The translations under genes and the position numbers were made by a program. Under the pieces are notes generated by a model. The model was not told the origin of the DNA, ran no database searches, and worked only from the letters and a program-made list of their open reading frames with translations. A DNA stretch of 8,340 nucleotides from Lachnospiraceae bacterium (GTDB lineage Bacteria > Bacillota_A > Clostridia > Lachnospirales > Lachnospiraceae). This document shows positions 1 through 6,460 of the stretch, piece after piece. The first letter of the stretch is position 1; the number at the start of each line of letters is the position of its first letter. Location: positions 1 through 8,340 of the forward strand of contig JAFZKM010000305.1 of assembly GCA_017553665.1 (NCBI GenBank), in the 5' to 3' direction.

Positions 1-1368
1 CAGTGCTTCAGCAGTAGTTTCATTCTTGTTCTCATCGAAGAGTTTCTCGCAAGCGGAGCACTTGTAGTGAGCCTTCGTGCCGGGATCTTCACACGTGGCG
101 TCAACTTCAGAGATCTGTTCGCCATAGGTATGACCATTGGCAGGAATGATCCAGCTGTTTACCTCAATCTCATTTGTACCTTCCGCATCTGAGAAGTACT
201 TTCCACAGGTCTTGCAGGTCCAGTAAGCGGTGTTGCCGGCCTCGGTACAGGTGGCAGTACTAGCGGGAGTGGCCTCAAGATCATGGCCGGTCGCTGCCAA
301 GGTCTCTGCCTTAGTGCCTTCATGAGGCAGCCCATCCAGACTCCCTGTTTCCGTGACAGCCGCGGTATAAACCTTGGTTCCGGTCGTTGTGCAGCCAGGC
401 TGTACAGTGATCGCAGAAGTCACTCCGGCCTCAACGCTCCTGGTGGAATCATCGGATCCGATATAGTTCGCCGCTGCGGTATAACCGGTATCGGTCTCAG
501 TCCAAGTGATGTCAACAAACGTCCAGGTGATCAGCTTGAAGTAGACCTTGAAAGTCACATCGTAGTCCGGCATCGAGAAGGTGTTTGTCGTCTGAGTCTC
601 CATTAATACACCGGTGTTGGTGTTCCAAAGCTCAATCTTTTCAAATTCGTAAAGATCAGCAGGGGTGTATTCAATAGAGATAGACATTCCCTTCGGAGCC
701 GATGCGGCAGCCGTTCCGGGAGTATCTTGCCGGACAGCCCGTGCCGTACCGTCTCCGGAAGCAACTGTAACAGCGATATAATGCTCGCCTTCGATGTAGA
801 AGTATCCGCCAAATACCTGCCAGCCGGTATCGCTGAAGTTGCCGGCCGGCCTGAAGTACAGAGTTACATTTCCGGCATGATTCGCGTCGACCGTATAGTT
901 TCCGGTGGCGCCGTTGTAGCCAGGATGTTCAGTGCTGGGATAGTGGTTCGCGTCGTCCTTGACTCCGCCTACCGCATGGACGACCTTGATCTCGTCCCCT
1001 GCGGCAAGAGCAACGCTGCCGGAATACTCGCCGGAGGAGCTGGTGCTTGCAGTCAGTTCGTAGGCCTCGCTGACGGTCCAGTTATTCATGGAGCCAACAA
1101 CGTAGTAGGTGTCCTTCGCTGTCCACTGCGCCGTGCAGGTCCTGTTCTCCGCGGGCATGGTGGTCGGGACTGCAGGGCTCCATCCGTTGAATGTGTAGAA
1201 TGGCTTTGTCGGATCAGCCGGGATGACGGTGACATTGTTATCGCCGGGTTCCTGAGTCACGATCTCGCCGGAATGGTTCACCACGCGGAATTTATCGAGT
1301 ACATTGCATCCCGCCGTTCCGGCAGTCAGCGCAAGTATCATGATCAGCGCAAGCAATCTCTTTTTCAT
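1..1368 (-). CDS. Modular exported surface protein, possible lipoprotein (3' end cut by window edge)
   Basis: The frame is open from ATG at 1368 to base 1, giving 456 codons with no stop, so the C-terminus is missing. Residues 1-20 form a signal peptide (MKKR, then a hydrophobic stretch). TAGC at 18-21 could be a lipobox, but Thr at -3 is atypical, so ordinary signal peptidase cleavage is also possible. Modules by eye: an InlB/Listeria-Bacteroides-like repeat at about 30-83 (FNGWSP, then CTAQWT); a glycan-binding-like beta module at about 87-195 (YYVVGSMNNW, later VTLYFRP); a divergent beta repeat at about 197-278 ending in FSMPDYDVTFKVYF; a region at 280-345 resembling the common YTAVATF surface module; and two Cys-pair repeats at 361-408 and 411-456, each with GH and CxxC. 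The start overlaps the acetolactate synthase stop by four bases (ATGA), with a weak GAAGGAAG upstream. The substrate is unknown, and surface glycan binding or adhesion is inference. Confidence 0.85.
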   Translation of the reverse strand, partial: MKKRLLALIMILALTAGTAGCNVLDKFRVVNHSGEIVTQEPGDNNVTVIPADPTKPFYTFNGWSPAVPTTMPAENRTCTAQWTAKDTYYVVGSMNNWTVSEAYELTASTSSSGEYSGSVALAAGDEIKVVHAVGGVKDDANHYPSTEHPGYNGATGNYTVDANHAGNVTLYFRPAGNFSDTGWQVFGGYFYIEGEHYIAVTVASGDGTARAVRQDTPGTAAASAPKGMSISIEYTPADLYEFEKIELWNTNTGVLMETQTTNTFSMPDYDVTFKVYFKLITWTFVDITWTETDTGYTAAANYIGSDDSTRSVEAGVTSAITVQPGCTTTGTKVYTAAVTETGSLDGLPHEGTKAETLAATGHDLEATPASTATCTEAGNTAYWTCKTCGKYFSDAEGTNEIEVNSWIIPANGHTYGEQISEVDATCEDPGTKAHYKCSACEKLFDENKNETTAEAL

Positions 1369-3062
1369 TTTGTTTTACTTCCTTCTTCCTTTATGGGACT
1401 TTTTAATTCGAAAACTTCTTCGCGGTCTATACTGCAGACAATGACCGAAGGCTTCTTTTCCGCCATGGCAACGGCGAGCGCCGCCTCAAGTTCAGTCACA
1501 TCGGACGCGGTGAACGAAAGCGCGCCCATAGCCGACGCGATCGCGGCATAATCCGCATTGTCATCGAACTCGGTCTGGGAATACCTTCCGTCAAATCTCA
1601 TCTTCTGGAGCTGGTGCACCATTCCGAGAGACCTGTTGTCAAAGATTACCTCGATAATGTGCAGGCCGCAGCGGACCGCGGTCAGCAGTTCATTCATGTT
1701 CATGCGGAAGCATCCGTCACCCGCGAAATTCACAACAGGCCTTCCGGGATTGCCCACAGCGGCGCCTATCGCGGCGCCGAGGCCATAGCCCATCGTGCCT
1801 AAACCTCCCGAGGTCAGGAGCTGCCCCGGCCTTGCGAAACGGTAATGCGTCGCTGCCCACATCTGGTTGAGCCCTACCTCCGTAGTCACGGTCACATCGT
1901 CCTTTAATCTACCGTATACGGTCCTTACAACCAGCGGTCCGGTAAGGATCCCCTTCTTCGCGGCCTTCTGCGCTTTATCCGCGGTCTCCTTTTCCTCCGC
2001 GTCGCGTATCGCGCAGAGTCCGTCCCTCCAGTTCCTGCGCTTAGCGGCATTGGTCCCGCATTTGCCCTCAAGCCTGCCCGTGAGCTCTCTGACTATGACT
2101 GCGGCGTCGCCCGCGATCGATACCTCGGATAGGATGTTCTTATTGAGCTCGGCATTGTCGATGTCTATATGAATGATCTTCGCCTTGGGGGCGAAAGCCC
2201 TGTCATTGTTCGTTACTCTCTCGCTGAACCTGGTTCCGACGCCAATGAGCAGATCCGTTTCAGCGAGCGCCGTAGCGGCCGCCCGCGTGCCGTAAAGTCC
2301 CGCCATGCCCAGATATCCGGGATCCTTTCCGCAGAATACGCCCTTTCCCATCAGTGTGTCGATCACGGGTATCTCGAGGCGTCTCGCGAACAGATCGAGG
2401 CTTCTGGCCGCCGAATGCGAGGACGCGCCTCCGCCGACGAGAAGCAGGGGCTTCTTTGCCTTTGAGATCAGCTTAACTGCCTCATCGAGCTCTTCATTTA
2501 CAAAGTCTTTTTCAAATTCCGGCGAATCCTCGCGAGGCGCCGGAGTATACTCAAATGATGCCTTCGTGACATCGCGCGTGATGTCGATGAGGACCGGTCC
2601 CCTGCGTCCCGAAGAAGCTATCTTAAAGGCCCTGCGAATGGTCGAAGCCAGCAGAGCAATGTCCTTTACGATGAAATTATGCTTTGTGATCGGTATCGTA
2701 ACGCCTGCGATGTCGACCTCCTGGAAGCTGTCCTTTCCGAGGTCGGAGTTCGATACATTGACCGTGATAGCGACTACCGGCACGGAGTCCATGTATGAGG
2801 TCGCGATGCCCGTGACCAGATTCGTGGCACCGGGGCCCGAGGTTACCAGGCATACGCCGGTCTTGCCCGTGGATCTCGCGTATCCGTCAGCGGCATGCGC
2901 GGCGCCCTGCTCGTGCGAGGTCAGGATATGCTTTATCTTCCCGCCGCGCCTGTAGAGTGCGTCATAGACATTGATCGCGGTCCCGCCCGGGTATCCGAAT
3001 ATCACGCCGACCTTTTCTTCCTTCAGCGTCTCTATTATGATTTCCGCTCCTGTAAGCAGCAT
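1365..3062 (-). CDS. ilvB: Acetolactate synthase large (catalytic) subunit, divergent
   Basis: This 565-residue protein has the usual length of the ThDP-dependent AHAS/ALS catalytic subunit. That enzyme condenses pyruvate with pyruvate or 2-ketobutyrate in the cytoplasm, in branched-chain amino acid synthesis. The N-terminal ThDP domain has GYPGG at 23-27 and the catalytic Glu51 in SHEQGA. The central domain has GTRFSERVT at 276-284. The C-terminal ThDP/Mg motif is GDG at 448-450 with Asn476 in FDNRSLGMVHQLQ. The start at 3062 has a strong Shine-Dalgarno (GAGGTGA, six bases away) and lies 19 bases after the exoA stop. No small regulatory subunit (ilvN/ilvH) follows; a surface protein gene begins inside the stop codon instead. 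Several active-site-entrance residues are unusual: Thr28, Ser104, Ser112, Glu281 and Leu485. Leu485 sits where most AHAS have the Trp that favours 2-ketobutyrate, so the enzyme may prefer two pyruvates. Another ALS-like ThDP lyase is a lesser possibility. Confidence 0.9.
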   Translation of the reverse strand: MLLTGAEIIIETLKEEKVGVIFGYPGGTAINVYDALYRRGGKIKHILTSHEQGAAHAADGYARSTGKTGVCLVTSGPGATNLVTGIATSYMDSVPVVAITVNVSNSDLGKDSFQEVDIAGVTIPITKHNFIVKDIALLASTIRRAFKIASSGRRGPVLIDITRDVTKASFEYTPAPREDSPEFEKDFVNEELDEAVKLISKAKKPLLLVGGGASSHSAARSLDLFARRLEIPVIDTLMGKGVFCGKDPGYLGMAGLYGTRAAATALAETDLLIGVGTRFSERVTNNDRAFAPKAKIIHIDIDNAELNKNILSEVSIAGDAAVIVRELTGRLEGKCGTNAAKRRNWRDGLCAIRDAEEKETADKAQKAAKKGILTGPLVVRTVYGRLKDDVTVTTEVGLNQMWAATHYRFARPGQLLTSGGLGTMGYGLGAAIGAAVGNPGRPVVNFAGDGCFRMNMNELLTAVRCGLHIIEVIFDNRSLGMVHQLQKMRFDGRYSQTEFDDNADYAAIASAMGALSFTASDVTELEAALAVAMAEKKPSVIVCSIDREEVFELKSPIKEEGSKTK

Positions 3063-3081
3063 GATCTGTCACCTCTGTTCG

Positions 3082-3834
3082 TTATTTGATAACAAGTTCT
3101 ATCGGGCAATGATCCGATCCCATCACGTCAGGATGGATGTCCGCGCTCACAAGCCTGCCGGCGAACGACTTTGACGTGCAGAAGTAGTCGATGCGCCAGC
3201 CTACGTTCTTTGCCCGCGCGCCGCCCATATAGGACCACCAGGTATACGCGTCCTTTTTATCGGGATAAAAGTATCTGTAGGTATCAATAAAGCCCGAATC
3301 GAGCATTACGGTCATCTTCGCGCGCTCCTCGTCGGTAAAGCCCGCGTTTTTATGGTTTGACTTGGGATTCTTAAGGTCGATCTCCTCGTGAGCGACGTTC
3401 AGGTCTCCGCACCAGATCACGGGCTTCTTCTCATCGAGCTTCTTCACATAGTCCCTGAACGCGTCCTCCCAGGTCATGCGGTAGTCGAGACGCGTAAGCT
3501 CTCTCTGCGAGTTCGGAACATATACGCAGATCAGGTAAAAGTCCTTATACTCCGCTGTAATGACCCTGCCCTCGTGGTCGTGCTCCTCCACTCCGAGGCC
3601 CATTGTCACATTAAGAGGCTTTTCCCTTGTAAATAACGCGGTCCCGGAATAGCCCTTCTTCTCCGCATAATTCCAGTATCCGAAATAACCTTCGGGCGCG
3701 AAATCGATCTGCCCTTCCTGGAGCTTGGTCTCCTGAAGGCAGACGACATCCGCGTCAATATTCTTGAAGAAATCCTCGAAGCCTTTCTGCATGCAGGCTC
3801 TGAGGCCGTTTACGTTCCAGGAAATAAGTTTCAT
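3082..3834 (-). CDS. exoA: Exodeoxyribonuclease III / AP endonuclease, ExoA type
   Basis: This complete 250-residue protein belongs to the exonuclease-endonuclease-phosphatase family. It acts in base excision repair, cutting 5' of abasic sites and trimming 3' blocks. All catalytic motifs are visible: Asn7 in SWNVNGLRA, Glu35 in QETKLQ, Tyr105 in VYVPN, Asp144 and Asn146 in GDLNV, Asp216 in GWRIDYF, and Asp241-His242 in GSDHCP at the C-terminus. The segment from 146 (NVAHEEIDLKNPKSN) and the ARAKNVGWRIDYF stretch are typical of the Gram-positive ExoA subgroup. The start at 3834 has GGAGG nine bases upstream and a promoter at 3867-3895. It is the first gene of the second transcription unit and is followed after 19 bases by the acetolactate synthase gene. 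No functional link between the two enzymes is evident. Confidence 0.96.
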   Translation of the reverse strand: MKLISWNVNGLRACMQKGFEDFFKNIDADVVCLQETKLQEGQIDFAPEGYFGYWNYAEKKGYSGTALFTREKPLNVTMGLGVEEHDHEGRVITAEYKDFYLICVYVPNSQRELTRLDYRMTWEDAFRDYVKKLDEKKPVIWCGDLNVAHEEIDLKNPKSNHKNAGFTDEERAKMTVMLDSGFIDTYRYFYPDKKDAYTWWSYMGGARAKNVGWRIDYFCTSKSFAGRLVSADIHPDVMGSDHCPIELVIK

Positions 3835-3866
3835 AAATGCTCGCCTCCGTGCGATTCGTTTGCTTT

Positions 3867-3895
3867 AGTATAGATTATTTGCTTCCCTCTGTAAA
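3867..3895 (-). promoter_or_regulatory. Sigma-A-type promoter for exoA-ilvB-surface protein
   Basis: Read on the minus strand, a -35 box TTTACA (3890-3895, five of six matches to consensus) is followed by a 17-base spacer and a -10 box TATACT (3867-3872, five of six). The transcript would start near 3860, giving a leader of roughly 25 bases that contains the exoA Shine-Dalgarno GGAGG. The -35 box sits only nine bases past the terminator stem of the preceding unit. Confidence 0.75.
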
Positions 3896-3926
3896 CAAAA
3901 ATAACCCGCAGGCCTGAACCTGCGGG
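3893..3926 (-). terminator. Rho-independent terminator after the transglutaminase gene
   Basis: The minus strand has a perfect 8-base-pair GC-rich stem, CCCGCAGG (3926-3919) pairing with CCTGCGGG (3912-3905), around a six-base loop. A T-rich tail TTATTTTTGTTT (3904-3893) follows immediately. It starts 15 bases after the transglutaminase stop codon and ends the pilus-associated transcription unit. The tail overlaps the -35 box of the exoA promoter. Confidence 0.9.
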
Positions 3927-3941
3927 CTGATAAGCTCACTT

Positions 3942-4820
3942 TTAATACATATACACTATATCACTGTACTCCGAATCTTTCTTGATCATCGTGTACTTCT
4001 TTTTGCTCTTTGAGTTATAGAGGCACATATCGTAGGTGGCGTCGATCGTGTACCAATACTTTTTCTTGGAATCCCAAACCTGAGTCCACGCGTGGTACTC
4101 TTTTACGTTCGGGGTATAACCGGTAACAACTCTCGCCTCAATGCTCACGCTGCGGAGCATGGCCACGAACAGAGCGGAAATATCGTAACAGATGCCGAGC
4201 TTGCGGTTGTAGGTGTTCAGGTTGCTCGGAGAATAATAACTCGTCGAAGCCTTAACGCTCAGAAGCTCATAGTCGTAAGCGTAATTCGAGATGATATACT
4301 TGTATATCTTCTTTACCTTCGCCGACTCGGTCTTGCAGCCCTTGATCAGGGACTTTGCCTTTTTGATATAGGTATCGTTGGTCGCGTAGGATACGATAAC
4401 GTTCGATACGTCGAATACCGACTTGTTGCCCGCCTCGGTAAGAGTAACTTCCTTGGTCTTAAGAACGGTGGCCTTACCGGTATCGAGCACCTTGCAGATA
4501 CGGATCTTATAATTGCCCGCGCCTCTGGTCAGGGGAACGTTTATCACATTCTTTCCTTCCGCCAGCTTATAGTAGTAGCGGGCCGCTTCGTTCGTGTTCG
4601 CCTTGATATTGTCCGCGGGCACGTCGACAAGGATCAGGATGGTCTCCTTCTCCTCGGCGGTAAATGTGATCTTTACCGTACCGTTCTCATTGTCCACAAA
4701 GATATCGTCATCGGAGACTGTCGCCGCCTTAACGGGCGCTGCCGGCTCATAATACTCGCCAATACCGGCAAAAAGTGTCATCGCAAGCAGAAAACACAGC
4801 ACTCTCTTAATAATCTTCAT
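3942..4820 (-). CDS. Secreted transglutaminase-like domain protein
   Basis: This is a 292-residue exported protein. Residues 1-32 form a signal peptide with a likely cleavage after VKA (KR, then a hydrophobic stretch FLLAMTLFAGI). Residues of about 36-130 look like the Ig-like beta domain that precedes transglutaminase domains in clostridial secreted proteins (VPLTRGAGNYKIRI at 95-108). The transglutaminase/protease-like fold spans about 165-265 with a complete putative triad: Cys211 (GICYDISALF), His243 (EYHAWTQVW) and Asp260 (YTIDATYD). Such proteins can be peptidases, crosslinkers or amidases, so the reaction cannot be named. ATG 4820 is preferred over GTG 4841 because AAGGAG lies six bases before it and the GTG adds a charged run ahead of the signal peptide. 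It follows pilT by 45 bases and is the last gene before the terminator. Action on the cell surface, perhaps on pilins or wall proteins, is inference. Confidence 0.88.
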   Translation of the reverse strand: MKIIKRVLCFLLAMTLFAGIGEYYEPAAPVKAATVSDDDIFVDNENGTVKITFTAEEKETILILVDVPADNIKANTNEAARYYYKLAEGKNVINVPLTRGAGNYKIRICKVLDTGKATVLKTKEVTLTEAGNKSVFDVSNVIVSYATNDTYIKKAKSLIKGCKTESAKVKKIYKYIISNYAYDYELLSVKASTSYYSPSNLNTYNRKLGICYDISALFVAMLRSVSIEARVVTGYTPNVKEYHAWTQVWDSKKKYWYTIDATYDMCLYNSKSKKKYTMIKKDSEYSDIVYMY

Positions 4821-4826
4821 GCTTTT

Positions 4827-4832
4827 CTCCTT
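4827..4832 (-). promoter_or_regulatory. Ribosome binding site deciding the transglutaminase start
   Basis: AAGGAG on the minus strand ends six bases before ATG 4820, favouring that start over the in-frame GTG at 4841. The site abuts the base of the hairpin at 4833-4856, so folding of that hairpin could affect ribosome access. Confidence 0.7.
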
Positions 4833-4856
4833 TCCGGGCACGTCCGGCTGCCCGGA
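4833..4856 (-). other. Intercistronic GC-rich hairpin between pilT and the transglutaminase gene
   Basis: A perfect 8-base-pair inverted repeat, TCCGGGCA (4856-4849, minus strand) and TGCCCGGA (4840-4833), encloses an eight-base loop. It lies 9 bases after the pilT stop and directly before the Shine-Dalgarno of the next gene. No T-tract follows, so it is not a classical terminator. An mRNA-stabilising, processing or translation-tuning element is plausible. Confidence 0.5.
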
Positions 4857-4865
4857 TGCGCCAAG

Positions 4866-5945
4866 TTACATCATATTACGTTTCATCGCTTCGGGATTGA
4901 TGCAGTAGGTCAATGCGGTCTCTTCCTCAATGAGCCCCTTCTTGTAGAGCTCGAAGATACTGCTGTCCATCGCGCGCATGCCTTCGCGTCCCGATGAATA
5001 AATAACCGAATCTATCTGGTGAACCTTTCCTTCACGGATCATGGTCCTGATAGCGCTGTTCGCGTGCATTATCTCAAATGCGGGGCACACTCCGCCGCCG
5101 ACCTTCTGGAGCAGCTGCTGCGAAACGATAGTCTTAAGTACCATCGAGAGCTGAACTCTGATCTGCTGCTGCTGGCTGGCAGGGAAGCTGTCGATGATAC
5201 GGTCAACGGTATTCGCCGCGCCGAGCGTATGAAGCGTGGACAGAACCAGGTGGCCCGTCTCAGCCGCTGTCATGGCTGTCTCGATCGTCTCAAGGTCACG
5301 CATCTCACCGATGAGGATTACATCGGGAGCCTCACGGAGGGCAGCTCGAAGAGCCGTAGCGTAAGTATCGGTATCGATCGATATCTCTCGCTGTGAGATA
5401 ATACTCTTATCATGTCTGTGGAGGTACTCGATGGGATCCTCCAGTGTCAGAACATGGCAGTCACGATTATGGTTTATCTGGTTTATAACGTAAGCAAGTG
5501 TGGTACTCTTTCCGCTGCCTGCGGTTCCCGTAACGAGCACGAGGCCTTTCTTGAGCTTCGAGATCTCCAGGATGCTCTCGGGGATGTTCATATTCTCGAA
5601 CGGCGGCAGACCGAACGGCACGTAACGCAGTACCGCGCAGATGGTACCTCTCTGCTTGAACACGTTCACTCTGAAACGTCCCGCTCCGGGAACGGAAACG
5701 GCGAAGTCGTCGTCATTGTCATTGATGAACGAGTTCATATCGCGCTTCGCAACATTGTAAAGCTGCTGTACCCACTCCTTGGTGGTCTCTACGGTAAGAC
5801 CTCTCTGGTTATCGTAGCCCGACATATCGTCGTCGCGGACTACCTTACCTCCGATCTTAAAACATATGGGCTGTCCGACAACAAAGAAGATATCCGACGC
5901 CTTTTTCTCCACCGCTTTCTTTAAAAGCTCGTCAAGAGTGATCAT
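4866..5945 (-). CDS. pilT: Type IV pilus retraction ATPase PilT
   Basis: At 359 residues this is the standard PilT length. PilT is a cytoplasmic hexameric secretion ATPase that powers pilus disassembly and retraction at the inner-membrane platform (PilC/GspF). In order it shows an N-terminal domain (to about 120), Walker A GTAGSGKST (140-148), an Asp box TLEDPIEY (167-174), an atypical Walker B DVILIGEMRD (208-217), and a His box AETGHLVLSTLHT (228-240). It also has the C-terminal AIRTMIREGKVHQI stretch (298-311), the equivalent of the AIRNLIRE motif that marks PilT and is needed for retraction. The start at 5945 has GGAGG eight bases upstream. It lies 14 bases after a pilin-like gene and before a secreted transglutaminase-like gene. 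No extension ATPase (PilB) is in the window; if present it would be beyond the 8340 edge or elsewhere. Confidence 0.96.
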   Translation of the reverse strand: MITLDELLKKAVEKKASDIFFVVGQPICFKIGGKVVRDDDMSGYDNQRGLTVETTKEWVQQLYNVAKRDMNSFINDNDDDFAVSVPGAGRFRVNVFKQRGTICAVLRYVPFGLPPFENMNIPESILEISKLKKGLVLVTGTAGSGKSTTLAYVINQINHNRDCHVLTLEDPIEYLHRHDKSIISQREISIDTDTYATALRAALREAPDVILIGEMRDLETIETAMTAAETGHLVLSTLHTLGAANTVDRIIDSFPASQQQQIRVQLSMVLKTIVSQQLLQKVGGGVCPAFEIMHANSAIRTMIREGKVHQIDSVIYSSGREGMRAMDSSIFELYKKGLIEEETALTYCINPEAMKRNMM

Positions 5946-5959
5946 TTTTAATTCCTCCG

Positions 5960-6430
5960 TCAGTTAATATCGATGATATTGATCTCGAACGCCGATCCAG
6001 AATAGCCGCCCTGGCTTTCAACCACCAGCCTGTGGTCGGTAACCTTAAGATCCGAATAACCCGGATCAGAAGCCATCTCCACATGGATCAGTGAGTTGTC
6101 GTTCACCGGAACCTCATATACGATGCGGTCCGCGTCCACGCTCACCACCTGCCCGATACCGGCAAGAGCGAGCTTCGCGTCTTCCGCTGACGCAACGGGC
6201 GTGCCGGCTATCGCTTCCCTGATACGGTATTCGATCTCCTGCGCTTTGCCTTCGGCCTCATAATAGCCGGTCACGGCAGTCGCCGAGGTCCTGGCCATCT
6301 TCAGTCCGCTGTACGCCGCTCTGACCGCGAGTATCGAGAATACCGCAAGTCCGAGGACCGTAAGCAGAAGGATTATCGAAGGTCCGCCGATATTCATTTT
6401 GAAGGAATTGTTATTAGCCTGATTAGACAT
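5960..6430 (-). CDS. Small single-pass pilin-like / pseudopilin-like protein adjacent to pilT
   Basis: This 156-residue protein has a short polar N-terminus (rich in Asn), GGP at 15-17, one hydrophobic helix at about 17-37 (SIILLLTVLGLAVFSILAV), then a helical extension with YYEAEGKAQEIEYRIREAI (57-75) and a C-terminal beta-rich half. This is the architecture of a type IV pilin-like subunit, but there is no Gly-xxxx-Glu prepilin site. ATG 6430 is chosen over GTG 6454 because GAGGA lies ten bases upstream of ATG, while the GTG has no ribosome site and lies within the likely leader, just past the -10 box of the candidate promoter at 6463-6491. It is preceded by a regulatory-looking AT-rich gap and followed after 14 bases by pilT, so the two are probably co-expressed. 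The family resembles uncharacterised Lachnospiraceae proteins near pilT; I know no specific name. Confidence 0.8.
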   Translation of the reverse strand: MSNQANNNSFKMNIGGPSIILLLTVLGLAVFSILAVRAAYSGLKMARTSATAVTGYYEAEGKAQEIEYRIREAIAGTPVASAEDAKLALAGIGQVVSVDADRIVYEVPVNDNSLIHVEMASDPGYSDLKVTDHRLVVESQGGYSGSAFEINIIDIN

Positions 6431-6440
6431 AGTCCTGCTA

Positions 6441-6445
6441 TCCTC
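6441..6445 (-). promoter_or_regulatory. Ribosome binding site deciding the start at 6430
   Basis: GAGGA on the minus strand ends ten bases before ATG 6430. An upstream in-frame GTG at 6454 has no comparable site ahead of it (the preceding bases are ATAATTAG), which supports the shorter protein. Confidence 0.55.
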
Positions 6446-6460
6446 ACTATACACCTAATT

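Noticed and set aside
727..1551. Long plus-strand open frame (274 codons) opposite the surface protein and the end of ilvB
   Set aside because: It has no recognisable domain, spans two confident minus-strand genes, and fits the GC-biased antisense shadow pattern.
4092..4997. Long plus-strand open frame (301 codons) opposite the transglutaminase gene and the end of pilT
   Set aside because: It crosses two genes with intact catalytic motifs on the minus strand and its translation shows no family features.
5150..5180. CAG/CTG triplet run inside pilT
   Set aside because: It is a short Gln run in the coding frame (residues 258-261), ordinary for this region of PilT and not a repeat element.
6430..6454. 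Upstream GTG start for the pilin-like gene next to pilT
   Set aside because: No ribosome site precedes it, and it falls in the likely leader just past the candidate -10 box; ATG 6430 has GAGGA at suitable distance.
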